64,000 nt of DNA, from positions 372,001-436,000 of the forward strand of contig NZ_JAEKJT010000005.1 in the NCBI RefSeq assembly GCF_017303055.1, written 5' to 3'. Position numbers and translations under genes: made by a program. How positions within the stretch are numbered: position 1 is the first letter of the stretch; each line of letters starts with the position of its first letter. Of this stretch, positions 1 through 9,175 are shown in pieces. The DNA comes from Halomonas litopenaei. Lineage in GTDB: Bacteria > Pseudomonadota > Gammaproteobacteria > Pseudomonadales > Halomonadaceae. The notes below the pieces were generated by a model that searched no databases, was not told the DNA's origin, and was given only the letters and a program-made list of their open reading frames with translations.

Positions 1-1166
1 TGGGCGTCGCGGAAGGCGACGCCCTTGCGTACCAAGTAGTCGGCCAGGTCGGTGGCGGTCGAGAAGCCCTTGCGTGCAGCCTCGCGCATGGAATCGCCCT
101 TGGACTCGATGGCCGGCACCATGTCGGCAAAGGCGCGCAAGCAGCCCTTGACGGTGTCCAGGGTGTCGAGCAGCGGCTCCTTGTCTTCCTGATTGTCCTT
201 GTTGTAGGCCAGCGGCTGAGACTTCATCAGCGTCAGCAGGCCCATCAGATGACCATAGACACGGCCGGTCTTGCCGCGCACCAGCTCAGGCACGTCGGGG
301 TTCTTTTTCTGCGGCATGATCGACGAGCCGGTGCAGAAACGGTCCGGCAGGTCGATGAAGTCGAACTGGGCGCTGGTCCACAGCACCAGCTCTTCACTCA
401 TGCGCGACAGGTGCATCAGCAGCAAGCTGGCGAAGGCGGTGAATTCAATGGCGAAGTCACGATCGCTGACGGCGTCCAGGCTGTTCTCGGCGGGGCGCTC
501 GAAGCCCAGCAGCTGAGCGGTCAGGTGGCGATCGATGGGGTAGGTGGTACCCGCCAGCGCGGCGGCGCCCAGGGGCAGTATATTGACCCGCTTGCGGCAA
601 TCCAGCAGGCGCTCATGATCCCTCGCCAGCATTTCCTGCCAGGCCAGCAGGTGATGACCAAAGGTGACCGGCTGGGCCGTCTGCAGGTGCGTGAAGCCCG
701 GCATGATGGTATCTGCTTCGCCGTCGGCCAGCTCGATCAGCCCGGCACGCAGCCGTGCCAGTTCGCTGGCGACCAGATCGATTTCTTCGCGCAGGTAGAG
801 GCGAATATCTGTCGCCACCTGGTCGTTACGCGAACGGCCGGTATGCAGCTTCTTGCCGGTGATGCCGATCTTCTGCGTCAGGCGCGCCTCGATATTCATG
901 TGCACGTCTTCCAGTGCCACCGACCACTCGAAACTGCCTTCGGCAATCTCGGTCTCGATCTCCTTGAGGCCGGTCACGATGGCGTCACGCTCTTGTTCGC
1001 TCAGCACCCCTACCTGGGCCAGCATGGTGGCATGAGCGATGGAGCCCTGAATGTCGTGGCGTGCCAGGCGCTGATCGAAGTCGACCGAGGCGGTGAAACG
1101 GGCGACAAAGGCATCGGTGGGTTCACTGAAGCGTCCGCCCCAGGACTGATTGGTGGTCTGGCTCAT
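1..1166 (-). CDS. argH: Argininosuccinate lyase, C-terminus beyond the left edge
   Basis: Last step of arginine synthesis: splits argininosuccinate into arginine and fumarate in the cytosol. The reverse strand reads [19 protein letters not shown] from an ATG at 1164-1166. The fumarase/aspartase-superfamily signature [12 protein letters not shown] lies at about 270-330, followed by the expected [11 protein letters not shown] segment. About 388 of the roughly 460 residues usual for ArgH are inside the window; the rest runs off the left edge. The gene is divergent from hemC, an arrangement common in gammaproteobacteria. Identification is by motif and by length to the edge. No disruption is seen. 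Confidence 0.95.
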   Translation of the reverse strand, partial: MSQTTNQSWGGRFSEPTDAFVARFTASVDFDQRLARHDIQGSIAHATMLAQVGVLSEQERDAIVTGLKEIETEIAEGSFEWSVALEDVHMNIEARLTQKIGITGKKLHTGRSRNDQVATDIRLYLREEIDLVASELARLRAGLIELADGEADTIMPGFTHLQTAQPVTFGHHLLAWQEMLARDHERLLDCRKRVNILPLGAAALAGTTYPIDRHLTAQLLGFERPAENSLDAVSDRDFAIEFTAFASLLLMHLSRMSEELVLWTSAQFDFIDLPDRFCTGSSIMPQKKNPDVPELVRGKTGRVYGHLMGLLTLMKSQPLAYNKDNQEDKEPLLDTLDTVKGCLRAFADMVPAIESKGDSMREAARKGFSTATDLADYLVRKGVAFRDA

Positions 1167-1489
1167 TGAAGGACTTCCTGAATGACGATGCGATGGCGAC
1201 GGGCGCGACGTCGGGCCTGCAGGCGAGGACAGTGTCGGGAGCCGCTGTCGAGGTATGGGCCAGAGTGTACCAGAGTCGGCCAACGAGGCGAGGGCGGTAT
1301 CGGGCCCGACAACAAAAGTCTCGGACCCAGGGGGCTGAGACCGGGGCGAAGGCGAAGATGGCGGCAAAAAGGACGGCCAGGCTGGCTCAGGTCGATTTTA
1401 CTGACGGGGGCCGTGCTTTATGATGACGCCATTCACTTAATATGGCGGACGCGGCGATGTGGTCGCGAGCCCGACCAGGGAGTAGCAAC
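1167..1489. promoter_or_regulatory. argH-hemC divergent intergenic region
   Basis: This 323-bp gap must hold promoters for both directions. A TATGAT hexamer at 1419-1424 is a good -10 candidate for the hem operon, but no convincing -35 stands 16-18 bp before it. An AGGGAG ribosome site at 1477-1482 serves hemC. I see no other structure. Confidence 0.4.
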
Positions 1490-2431
1490 GTGCAACAGAT
1501 GTCCAGGCTGCGTATCGCGACGCGTAAGAGCCAACTGGCCATGTGGCAGGCCGAACATGTCCGCGATCGCCTGATGGCGATTCATCCTGACCTTGAAGTC
1601 GAGCTGGTACCCATGTCGACGCGTGGGGACAAGATCCTCGATACCCCGCTGGCCAAGGTCGGCGGCAAGGGACTGTTCGTCAAGGAGCTGGAAGAGGCGA
1701 TGCTCGACGGACGAGCGGACATTGCCGTGCACTCCATGAAGGATGTCCCGATGCAGTTCCCCGAAAGCCTGGGTCTGTCGGTGATTCTCGAAGGGGCCGA
1801 GCCCACCGACGCGTTTGTGTCCAACGACTACGGTTGCCTCGAGGACCTTCCCGAGGGGGCTCGACTGGGCACATCCAGCCTGAGGCGCGGGCTGCAGATG
1901 CGCGAAGCGCGCCCCGATCTGGAGGTGATCAGCCTGCGTGGCAATGTGCAGACCCGCCTGGCCAAGCTTGACGGCGGTGAGTTTGACGCCATTCTGCTGG
2001 CGACATCCGGACTAAAGCGCCTGGGCCTTGAAGACCGTATCGCCCAGGAGCTGCCCCCCGAGGTGTGTTTGCCTGCCTGTGGGCAAGGCGCCCTGGGGAT
2101 CGAGTGCCGTATGCATGATACCGAGCTGGTGTCATTGCTGGCGCCGCTTGATGATATCGAGACGGCGACGCGAGTGCGTGCCGAGCGTGCTATGAATACG
2201 CGGCTTGAAGGGGGCTGTCAGGTCCCCATCGGCGGCCACGCTATCTACGAAGATGATGGCCGGACGCTGTGGCTGCGTGCCTTGGTGGGTACCCCGGACG
2301 GCACGCGAGTGCTGCGGGCCGAGGGTCGCGGCTCGGTAGACGAACCGGAGGCGTTGGGTATTCGTGTGGCCGAGCAGCTGCTCGAACAGGGAGCCAGCGA
2401 TATTCTGGCTGAGGTGTACGGGCCGCGCTGA
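1490..2431 (+). CDS. hemC: Hydroxymethylbilane synthase (porphobilinogen deaminase)
   Basis: Joins four porphobilinogen molecules into hydroxymethylbilane, the third committed step of tetrapyrrole synthesis, in the cytosol. The dipyrromethane cofactor is carried by the Cys in [11 protein letters not shown] (about residue 243). [29 protein letters not shown] and HSMKDVP are classic HemC blocks. I chose the GTG at 1490 because AGGGAG lies 7 nt before it and it gives 313 residues, the length of the E. coli enzyme. An ATG at 1499 would shorten it by three residues and leave a long spacer. The stop overlaps the hemD start (TGATG), so the two are coupled. Confidence 0.95.
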   Translation: MQQMSRLRIATRKSQLAMWQAEHVRDRLMAIHPDLEVELVPMSTRGDKILDTPLAKVGGKGLFVKELEEAMLDGRADIAVHSMKDVPMQFPESLGLSVILEGAEPTDAFVSNDYGCLEDLPEGARLGTSSLRRGLQMREARPDLEVISLRGNVQTRLAKLDGGEFDAILLATSGLKRLGLEDRIAQELPPEVCLPACGQGALGIECRMHDTELVSLLAPLDDIETATRVRAERAMNTRLEGGCQVPIGGHAIYEDDGRTLWLRALVGTPDGTRVLRAEGRGSVDEPEALGIRVAEQLLEQGASDILAEVYGPR

Positions 2432-3195
2432 TGTCTGCACCGGTGTTGCTGACTCGACCGGGCGCTCGCGGCCAGGTGTTGGCAGAAGCCGTCGGTGCGT
2501 TCGGGCTGTCAACGCTTCGGCTCGAGGTGATGCGGCAGGAAACTGTGCCAGAGACGGCGGATGCAAGGTCGGCCTGGCTCGACATCGATCACTTTCATAA
2601 GGTGATAGTTATCAGCCCCGCCGCCGCCGAGCAGTTGGTCGAGGCGCTCGACCGATATTGGCCGCAGCTGCCGCAAGGGCTCGAGCTGTATGCCGTGGGG
2701 CAGGCGACGGGCGCGCTGCTGTATCAGGCCTTGGGTGTGAGGGTACGTCTGCCTACTGCGGCCGCCGGGGAAGAAACCAGTGAGGCCTTGCTGGCACTTC
2801 CGTCGCTCAAGCGGCTTGATCAGCAGCGAGTGTTGCTGGTGGCAGGTGAAGGAGGGCGGTCGTTGCTGGGTGAGACGCTTGCTCAGCGAGGGGCGCGGTT
2901 GACGCGGGTAGAAGTGTATCGGCGCCGTCTGTTGCCGCTGGCAGAGGATGCCGCGCAGCGGCTGGCTGCAGGGGACTACGGGGCGTTGGTGGTCAGTAGC
3001 GGAGAAATCCTGGAACATCTGGCAAGATGGTGTTCAGAGGCCGCCTTTCAACGACCGCTGGTCGTTTCCAGCCAGCGGTTGGCTACACTGGCGAAAACGC
3101 TGGGGTTTCGCGTCCCGGTCGTGGCGTCTGGCGCGTCTCCTGCGGCGCTGGCAGCTGCGGTAGCAAGGACCTGCGACCCAGAGGATGGCGAATGA
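2431..3195 (+). CDS. hemD: Uroporphyrinogen-III synthase
   Basis: Cyclises hydroxymethylbilane with inversion of ring D to give uroporphyrinogen III. At 254 residues it has normal length for HemD, a poorly conserved family. Recognisable pieces are the N-terminal VLLTRPGARGQ, VIVISPAAAEQL, VLLVAGEGGRSLLGETL, VEVYRRRL and the C-terminal PVVASGASPAALAAAV. It overlaps the end of hemC by one base and is followed 25 bp later by hemX. Identification rests on motifs plus position in the hemCDXY order. Confidence 0.93.
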   Translation: MSAPVLLTRPGARGQVLAEAVGAFGLSTLRLEVMRQETVPETADARSAWLDIDHFHKVIVISPAAAEQLVEALDRYWPQLPQGLELYAVGQATGALLYQALGVRVRLPTAAAGEETSEALLALPSLKRLDQQRVLLVAGEGGRSLLGETLAQRGARLTRVEVYRRRLLPLAEDAAQRLAAGDYGALVVSSGEILEHLARWCSEAAFQRPLVVSSQRLATLAKTLGFRVPVVASGASPAALAAAVARTCDPEDGE

Positions 3196-3220
3196 AGATC
3201 TCGAAAAGGGCTAGCGACAG

Positions 3221-4828
3221 ATGAGCAACCAACAGCACGATCAGGACGAGCAGCAGACGGCGTCCGCCTCCGGCAAGCAAGGAGCACAGGCCGCGACCTC
3301 AGGCACGGAGCCCGCCAAGGGTGGTGCCGGCAGGGGAGGCGCCCAGCGGCGCTCGAGGCGTCGCGACAAGAACAACAGCAGCTCGACCGGGTCCGCTTCG
3401 CCGTCTTCCACCGCCGCGTCGGCCAGCAGCAAGAGTGGCTCTTCTGACAATGCGGCCGCGTCGAGCGCTGGCGACAAGGCGACCTCAGCGTCGAAAGAGG
3501 CGGCCTCCAGTGCTACCACGTCGGCAGCCAAGCCAGCCGCTGATGCCAAGCCGCAAAGCGCGGACGCGTCTGCCCCCACCCAGTCGAGCGACTCCCGCTC
3601 CAAGACGTCTGCTTCTAGCTCTAGTGCATCGAGTTCAAGCGCATCGGACTCAGCCAAGACGAAGGCTGCCGCGGCGGGTGCGACTTCCTCTGCGTCCACT
3701 GGCTCGTCCGGCGGCCGCGTCAAGGGTGGCTCCGCCGGTAGCGGTGGAGGCGCGGCATCGACCAGCGCCACATCGACTTCTTCGGGCGGTTCCGGTGGAG
3801 GCAAGGCCGGTGTCATTGCGCTGGTGTTGGTGCTGCTGTTGATCGCTGGCGTGGCCTTCGTCGGTTTCAAAGGGTGGCAGCTTCAGCAGGCCATGTCGGC
3901 CCGGATCGATCAGCTCAAGCAGAACACGCCGAGCCTGAGCGATGTCCAGGAGCTGTCATCACAGCTGGAAAGCGGGCTCAACGAGCGCCGCGAGACCATG
4001 GGGCAGGCGGTCGACGGGATCAAGAGTGATTTCGCGGACTACAAGTCCGACGTCAATCAGACGCTGGACCGTGTGCTGGCGGAACTCTCCAAGGAACAGA
4101 ATGCCGATGAGCGCGACTGGCTTCATGCCGAGGCTGCCTATCTGTTGAGGCTGGCCAATCAGCGCCTGCAGCTGGAGCGCGACGTGGAAGGTGCCGCTGC
4201 CCTGCTGCGGACCGCAGACGCGCGCCTGGAAGAGGCTGATAACCCGGCGCTGGTGCCGGTGCGTCGTGCCATTGCCGAAGAGCTTGCCGCGCTGCAGTCG
4301 GTGCCCAAGGTGGACCGCACAGGGCTCTACCTGGCCCTGAACGCCCAGCAGGAGCAGATCGCCGGATTGCCGCTGGCCCAGGACATCGAGGAATTCACGG
4401 CGGATACCACCATCGAGGAGGCGCCGGCAGGGGCCTGGCAGGAGCAGCTCGCTCGGGTCGGGGAAGAACTCAAGGAGCTGGTGACGGTCCGTCATCATGA
4501 CCAGGCTCTCGAGGCGCTGATCACCCCTGAGCAGGAATCCTACCTGCGTCAAAGCCTGCGGCTGGTCCTGGAGCAGTCGCAGCTGGCGCTGCTGAAGGAA
4601 GAAACCGGGCTGTACGAAGCGAGCCTCGACAAGGCCATCACCTTGCTTCAAGGCTACTACGATGGCGACAACGAGGCGGTGCAGGCGGTGATTGCACGCC
4701 TGGGTGAGCTGAAGAGCCAGGCCATTCGCCCTGAGCTTCCCGACATCAGTGCCTCCCAGCAAGCGCTGGCTAGGTTTATCGAGCAGCGCTTCGAGGCGGG
4801 TGCATCCGGCCAGGGAGGTAACGCATGA
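3221..4828 (+). CDS. hemX: HemX-family membrane protein with a long low-complexity N-terminus
   Basis: HemX proteins are often annotated as uroporphyrin-III C-methyltransferase, but lack the SAM-methylase fold and have no proven activity. The first ~190 residues are almost only Ser, Ala, Thr, Gly and Lys. Then come one membrane helix (VIALVLVLLLIAGVAFVGF, about 198-218), a coiled-coil stretch (IDQLKQNTPSLSDVQELSSQ onward) and the conserved globular part (LHAEAAYLLRLANQRLQLE), which identifies the family. The predicted topology is a cytoplasmic Ser/Ala tail with a periplasmic C-terminal domain. It overlaps hemY by 4 nt (ATGA). The tail is longer than in E. coli HemX. Confidence 0.9.
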   Translation: MSNQQHDQDEQQTASASGKQGAQAATSGTEPAKGGAGRGGAQRRSRRRDKNNSSSTGSASPSSTAASASSKSGSSDNAAASSAGDKATSASKEAASSATTSAAKPAADAKPQSADASAPTQSSDSRSKTSASSSSASSSSASDSAKTKAAAAGATSSASTGSSGGRVKGGSAGSGGGAASTSATSTSSGGSGGGKAGVIALVLVLLLIAGVAFVGFKGWQLQQAMSARIDQLKQNTPSLSDVQELSSQLESGLNERRETMGQAVDGIKSDFADYKSDVNQTLDRVLAELSKEQNADERDWLHAEAAYLLRLANQRLQLERDVEGAAALLRTADARLEEADNPALVPVRRAIAEELAALQSVPKVDRTGLYLALNAQQEQIAGLPLAQDIEEFTADTTIEEAPAGAWQEQLARVGEELKELVTVRHHDQALEALITPEQESYLRQSLRLVLEQSQLALLKEETGLYEASLDKAITLLQGYYDGDNEAVQAVIARLGELKSQAIRPELPDISASQQALARFIEQRFEAGASGQGGNA

Positions 4829-6051
4829 GAAAGCTGATCCTGCTCATCGTCGTTGGCCTTGCGGTCGGGGCGCTGTTCGGCCAGCTGATGATGTCCGTTC
4901 CTGGCTATTGGTTGGTCAGGGTGGGGGACACCTCCTTCCAGACCTCCTTCTGGTTCGGTCTGGTCATCCTGTTGGCGCTGTTCATCATTGTGCACTTTGC
5001 CTTGCGCGTTCTGGTACGGATGAGTCGCCCGGTCAGCCGTTTCAAGGTGTGGAATTCTCGGGCCCGTAATCGCACCGCCATGAAGCGTACTGTGCGCGGG
5101 CTGGTCGCGCTGGCGGAAGGTCGCTGGAAGCGAGCCGAGAAGGCTCTGGTCAAGGCGGCGGACGACTCCAGCACGCCGTTGGTCAACTACTTGTCCGCGG
5201 CGCTGGCAGCTCACTACCAGGGACGCTACGACCAGGCCGATACGCTGCTCAAGCGTGCACATATTTCGACCGATGGGGCCGATCCTGCGGTAGGTATGAT
5301 GCAGGCTCAGCTGATGCTGGACCGTCAGCAGTACGAAGAGGCGCTGGCTATTCTGACGCGTCTCGACCGGCACCTGCCGCGTCACCCGCAGGTACTCAAG
5401 CAGCTGAAAGCCGCGTACATCAGCGTCAGCGACTGGGATGGCCTGCGTCGCCTGCTGCCGCGCCTGGCTGACCAGCAGCTGATCTCCCGGGAAGAGCGTG
5501 AGGCTCTGGAGCTGCAGGCCTATCGTGAGCTGATTCTGCAGGAAACGCGCAACCCCGAAGATATCGAGCGAGTGCGCAACCTGTGGTCCGATATGCCGGA
5601 GTACCTGCGCAGCAACGTCGACTTGCTGGTGCTGTACACCGAGACGCTGGTGCGTTGCAACGAGCAGGTGATTGCCGAGAAACTGCTGCGCCATTCGCTC
5701 AAATCCAACTGGGACAGCCGTCTGGTGCTGCGCTACGGCTTGCTGGGTGTGGATGCCTCGCGCCAACTGGTCACCGCCGAGAAATGGCTGCAGGAACGCC
5801 CCAATGATCCGGACCTGCTGTTGACCCTTGGTCGACTGGCCCTGCGCAATGCGTACTGGGGCAAGGCCCAGGAGTACTTCGAGGCGAGCCAGCGTCAGCG
5901 GCCGAGCGGCGTGGTCTGTGCAGAACTCGCACGGCTCTATGCCAACCTGGGTGAACACAACAAGAGCCAGCTCTACTATCGTCAGAGCGTCGAGCTTCTC
6001 GACAAGTCGTTGCCGTCACTACCGCAACCTAGCGACGCCCAGCAGGCCTGA
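4825..6051 (+). CDS. hemY: HemY-type TPR membrane protein
   Basis: Proteobacterial HemY is an inner-membrane TPR protein of the hemCDXY operon. It is unrelated to the protoporphyrinogen oxidase that shares the name, and its biochemical role is unsettled. Two N-terminal membrane helices (LILLIVVGLAVGALFGQLMM and FWFGLVILLALFIIVHFAL) are followed by NRTAMKRTVRGLVALAEGRWKRAEKAL and repeated TPR-like helix pairs to the end. At 408 residues it has family length. It is coupled to hemX by an ATGA overlap and is last in the operon. Confidence 0.92.
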   Translation: MRKLILLIVVGLAVGALFGQLMMSVPGYWLVRVGDTSFQTSFWFGLVILLALFIIVHFALRVLVRMSRPVSRFKVWNSRARNRTAMKRTVRGLVALAEGRWKRAEKALVKAADDSSTPLVNYLSAALAAHYQGRYDQADTLLKRAHISTDGADPAVGMMQAQLMLDRQQYEEALAILTRLDRHLPRHPQVLKQLKAAYISVSDWDGLRRLLPRLADQQLISREEREALELQAYRELILQETRNPEDIERVRNLWSDMPEYLRSNVDLLVLYTETLVRCNEQVIAEKLLRHSLKSNWDSRLVLRYGLLGVDASRQLVTAEKWLQERPNDPDLLLTLGRLALRNAYWGKAQEYFEASQRQRPSGVVCAELARLYANLGEHNKSQLYYRQSVELLDKSLPSLPQPSDAQQA

Positions 6052-6091
6052 TCCCAGGACTGCGACCGACGCCGCAGAACGACCGCCCGGG

Positions 6092-6111
6092 GCGGGGCCA
6101 ATGGGCCCCGC
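6092..6111 (+). terminator. GC-rich hairpin after hemY
   Basis: GCGGGGCC (6092-6099) and GGCCCCGC (6104-6111) pair around an AATG loop 40 bp after the hemY stop. No T-run follows, so it may be a weak or Rho-assisted terminator or only an mRNA-stabilising stem. The rest of 6052-6362 holds no gene I can support. Confidence 0.4.
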
Positions 6112-6362
6112 TCCTGGCGTTTGTGGGCCCCTAGCGGTCGCGCTGAACATGGCCGAGCGTCACACAAGGCGCCCGAGTTCGTGGCAGGAGGCCTGCCATC
6201 TTCAGGTGCCGGATGAGCGCTGCCAGAAGCGGCATGGGAGTGGTTCCAGCGATAGGCGAGCAGCCAGGTGCTGCCAGGAACCGTATGGGGCAGGCGAGCC
6301 GCCTGGCGCCGGGTGGGAGATGCCGGGAGGTGTGTGTGGGGTAGGCGTTACCAGCAGCGAAT

Positions 6363-6390
6363 AAAAGAGGGCGGCCCATGGGCCGCCCTC
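6363..6390 (-). terminator. Intrinsic terminator of the mscS-type gene
   Basis: A perfect 10-bp stem, GAGGGCGGCC (6367-6376) and its complement (6381-6390), encloses CATG. Read leftward it is followed by TTTTAT, so it terminates the minus-strand channel gene whose stop is 20 bp away. It may also slow rightward hem transcripts. Confidence 0.8.
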
Positions 6391-6409
6391 GCTGTTACTG
6401 AAGATCAGG

Positions 6410-8782
6410 TCAATTGCCTTCCGGGTCATAGTCACCGCGGAACTTGGCATTGGTTTCAGCGTACTCGCGGGTCTCGTGCTCGCGAGGGGCGTCGACGCTG
6501 CCTTCTTCTCCAGGTAGTGGCGCGGTATCTTTCTCCTTGCCGGTGGATACCACGTCCTTTTCGACCAGACGCAGGTTGGCGGCAGGTGCCTTGCCTTGCT
6601 TGTCTTCGCCGAAATAGACGGTGGTATGAGGGAAGGGAATCTCGATACCCGCCTCGTCCAGGTGCATCTTGACCAGGCGATTGTAGGCGCGCCCGATGGC
6701 CCACTGGTTGCCTGGTGTGGTCTTGATGCGGACACGAATGTTGACCGAGCTATCGGCCAGGGCGATGACACCTGCCACCTCGAGAGGCTCGAGAATTTCC
6801 GTTTTCCACTGGTCGTCCGACGACAGCTCGTCGAAGGCATTGCGCAGGGCAACGATCGCTTCATCCACGTTTTCGCGGTATGCCACACCGTATTCGCCGA
6901 CATGGTAGGCAAAGCCACGCATGTAGTTGGACACCACATCCACACTGGAGAAGGGAACCAGGTGATAGGTGCCGTGCAGGTCACGAATACCCACCGAACG
7001 GATGCTGAGCTTTTCTGCGGTACCGGTAATACCGCCCAGGGTCACCACGTCACCCGTATTCATGGCGTTCTCTACCTGGATGAAGATACCGGTAATGATG
7101 TCCTGGACCAGTTTCTGCGCACCGAAACCGATAGCCAGACCCAGCACACCGGCACCGGCGATCAATGGCCCGATATTGATGCCGATCTCCGACAGCACGA
7201 TCATTGCCGTCATGGTGACGATGGCAATCGCCAGGGCATTGCGGAACAGCGACAGCAAGGTCTGGGCCCGGGCAGAAGGCACGCCACGGCCAGTGGAGGG
7301 GTTGAGCTTGTGCTCGATGAAGCTGGCCAGAGCGATCCAGGTGCCGGCAGCCACCACCAGGATAATGACCACATTGATGACCTGGCTGACCAGCAGGCGC
7401 CCGGCTTCTGACGCGTACCAGGTGGCCATGTCGAACACGCCCCAGGCATTGAGCAGCGCCATGGCGGCAACGATCAGGATCAATACGTTGACGATGCGCA
7501 GCAGGGTGGGCACGTAAGAGTTAAGCCGGGTTTCCAGCAGCGGCAGCTTCTTGTTGAGCTCGCTGGACAGGGTAATGCGGCGTCCTACTGCCTGTACCAG
7601 CAGCCGCGAGATCAGCATGGCCGCCAGCACGATGCCGAGGGTCTTCAGCGTGGCCATCAAGACAAATGGCAGAGCGTCCTCGGGACGTGTCAGGGTCAGT
7701 ACCAGCACCACCGAGAAGTAGATGATGGCCCACAGGTGCCAGGTACGACCCAGCATACGCAGTGCCACGCCGGAGGCGGCCAGGCTGGAACGCACCGCAG
7801 AATCGAACAGCGCATCCCGCAGCTTGGTGCGGTTGATCAATACCACGGTGATGGCATACAGGTAGGCACCGATCATGATCAGGGCGCCAATGCCCTCGCC
7901 GACACTGTAGGAAAGATAGGTGTTGATCAGCGGCACCACGACCATCAGGCCGTAGCCGGTCAGCCCGATCAGGCGCGCGATCCAGCGGTTCCAGTAGGAC
8001 GCATTGTCGGCGGAAATCGGCAGCAGGCGTAGCCCCTCGTAGCGGGAGGCGAACAACATGCGGACAGCCGCCTTCAGCAGCTCAATGACCAGGAAGGCGT
8101 TCAGGAACAGCGATGCCCTTGTCGACAGGCTTCCGGTTTCACCAATCGCGAAGGTGGCGGCCAGGTTGCCGCCCACGTAGGCAAGCCCGACCACAGCGGC
8201 GTCGACGATCACGGCCAGGACCACACACAGCACCAGCCGAATGGTGGGATTCAGCGTCTGACCATTCTGTGAATACTGGCTCAGGCGGGTGAACAGCGGC
8301 CTGACCAGTCGTCGGATGACCACGAACATGACGAAGGTGGCCAGAATCACCAGTCCGAGATTGATGGCCGCTTCTGTGAAGAGCTCGTAGTTGAGCTCAC
8401 CTTCCGAGAAGGCGCCATTCACCATGGCTCCGAAGATATTGACCAGGTTCTCGAACTGAAAGCCAAATTCGGTGACGACGCGGCTGGTCATATCGGCCAG
8501 CTGTTTTGGCAAGGTCGCGTCGGCCGCGGTATCGATGGCCGCGCCGCCGGCAGCTTGAGCCTGTTCCGGGGCGTTCTCCGCCATCTGGCGCAGCTGTTGG
8601 ATCAGTTGGCTACGAGACTGCTCGTTTTCCAGCAGGTCAGCCAGGGTCGAATAGGCTGGGCCGTCGCCAGAAGCGTTTGCGGTGCCATCTCCATCCGCTT
8701 GCTGAGCAAAGGCTGGGCCAGCGAACAATATCAGGGCGAGCAGCAGCACGCGTGAGAGTCGAGAGCAGAGTCGTGAGGGCAT
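6410..8782 (-). CDS. Large MscS-family mechanosensitive channel (YbiO-like)
   Basis: Predicted inner-membrane tension-gated channel that releases solutes on osmotic downshift, important in a halophile. Start chosen at MPSRLCSRLSRVLLLALILF, an evident signal peptide ending near FAQQ, with AGGAGAAGG 12 nt upstream; a GTG one codon earlier is possible. After a periplasmic segment come about ten hydrophobic helices, then the MscS pore helix (GAGVLGLAIGFGAQKLVQD), the beta domain (NAMNTGDVVTLGGITGT, RNLHG-like RDLHGTYHLVPFSS) and the C-terminal cage. The tail after PFPHTTVYF is charged and disordered. At 790 residues it resembles E. coli YbiO (741) rather than MscS (286) or MscK (about 1100). It is a single-gene unit. 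Confidence 0.88.
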   Translation of the reverse strand: MPSRLCSRLSRVLLLALILFAGPAFAQQADGDGTANASGDGPAYSTLADLLENEQSRSQLIQQLRQMAENAPEQAQAAGGAAIDTAADATLPKQLADMTSRVVTEFGFQFENLVNIFGAMVNGAFSEGELNYELFTEAAINLGLVILATFVMFVVIRRLVRPLFTRLSQYSQNGQTLNPTIRLVLCVVLAVIVDAAVVGLAYVGGNLAATFAIGETGSLSTRASLFLNAFLVIELLKAAVRMLFASRYEGLRLLPISADNASYWNRWIARLIGLTGYGLMVVVPLINTYLSYSVGEGIGALIMIGAYLYAITVVLINRTKLRDALFDSAVRSSLAASGVALRMLGRTWHLWAIIYFSVVLVLTLTRPEDALPFVLMATLKTLGIVLAAMLISRLLVQAVGRRITLSSELNKKLPLLETRLNSYVPTLLRIVNVLILIVAAMALLNAWGVFDMATWYASEAGRLLVSQVINVVIILVVAAGTWIALASFIEHKLNPSTGRGVPSARAQTLLSLFRNALAIAIVTMTAMIVLSEIGINIGPLIAGAGVLGLAIGFGAQKLVQDIITGIFIQVENAMNTGDVVTLGGITGTAEKLSIRSVGIRDLHGTYHLVPFSSVDVVSNYMRGFAYHVGEYGVAYRENVDEAIVALRNAFDELSSDDQWKTEILEPLEVAGVIALADSSVNIRVRIKTTPGNQWAIGRAYNRLVKMHLDEAGIEIPFPHTTVYFGEDKQGKAPAANLRLVEKDVVSTGKEKDTAPLPGEEGSVDAPREHETREYAETNAKFRGDYDPEGN

Positions 8783-8875
8783 CACGCAAACCTTCTCCTG
8801 TAATTGATGGAGCCTGAGGACAGGCGAGGGCATGATCGAGCGATTCTGGCGCAGGCTAACATGTTCGATCAGCGC

Positions 8876-8910
8876 TTGTACGTCATCAATGATGTACAAA
8901 ACTTGTACGT
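8876..8910. promoter_or_regulatory. Near-perfect palindrome with an extra half site upstream of the channel gene
   Basis: Positions 8876-8899 form a 24-bp palindrome: TTGTACGTCAT reads against TTGTACATCAT on the other strand, with one arm mismatch plus the central pair. A third half site, TTGTACGT, is at 8903-8910, 27 bp from the first. On the minus strand a TTGGCA about 16 bp before TACATC could be a promoter overlapping the site, about 100 bp from the channel start. The regulator is unknown. Confidence 0.5.
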
Positions 8911-8934
8911 ATTGCCAATTCTGTGCCATATTGA

Positions 8935-9012
8935 CGGTGAACGCATCCCATGCGCTTCATCCCTGCTAGGCAAGCACAAGTTCGCCGCCCTCCCGGGCGG
9001 CGTTTTTTTTCG
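8935..9012 (+). ncRNA. Candidate small RNA ending in a strong terminator
   Basis: No ORF explains the rightward terminator at 8983-9010, since the gene to its left is on the other strand. A TTGTAC (8903-8908), 18 bp, CATATT (8927-8932) promoter could start a ~75-nt RNA with two stems: GAACGCAT pairing with ATGCG(C)TTC around CCC, and the terminator stem. It could be an sRNA or an attenuated leader of the crcB pair. It lacks the GATG...CTGATG...CCTAC pattern of the fluoride riboswitch. Confidence 0.4.
8983..9010 (+). terminator. Strong intrinsic terminator before crcB
   Basis: CGCCGCCC (8983-8990), loop TCCC, GGGCGGCG (8995-9002), then eight Ts (9003-9010). It is a textbook rightward terminator, 166 bp before the first crcB start. 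Confidence 0.85.
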
Positions 9013-9175
9013 CGTCCCTGCCAGACGGGCACCTGCATTGAGAGCCTGCTTTGACAGAAACGTTCTGTGCCGTGCCGGTTTTGCGTAGCAAATCGCTCCC
9101 CGGATCTGCTGGTGTGTCGCCACGACAAAGGGCAGCCACTGGCTTACCATGACGCTTTTGTCGGAGCGCAAGGCG

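Noticed and set aside
249..1169. 306-residue plus-strand ORF
   Set aside because: It is the antisense shadow of argH, which shows the lyase signature on the other strand.
4657..5958. 433-residue minus-strand ORF over hemY
   Set aside because: Antisense to hemY; composition is typical of a GC shadow and it has no family likeness.
8783..9175. Fluoride riboswitch before crcB
   Set aside because: The conserved GATG, CTGATG and CCTAC blocks are absent on the plus strand.
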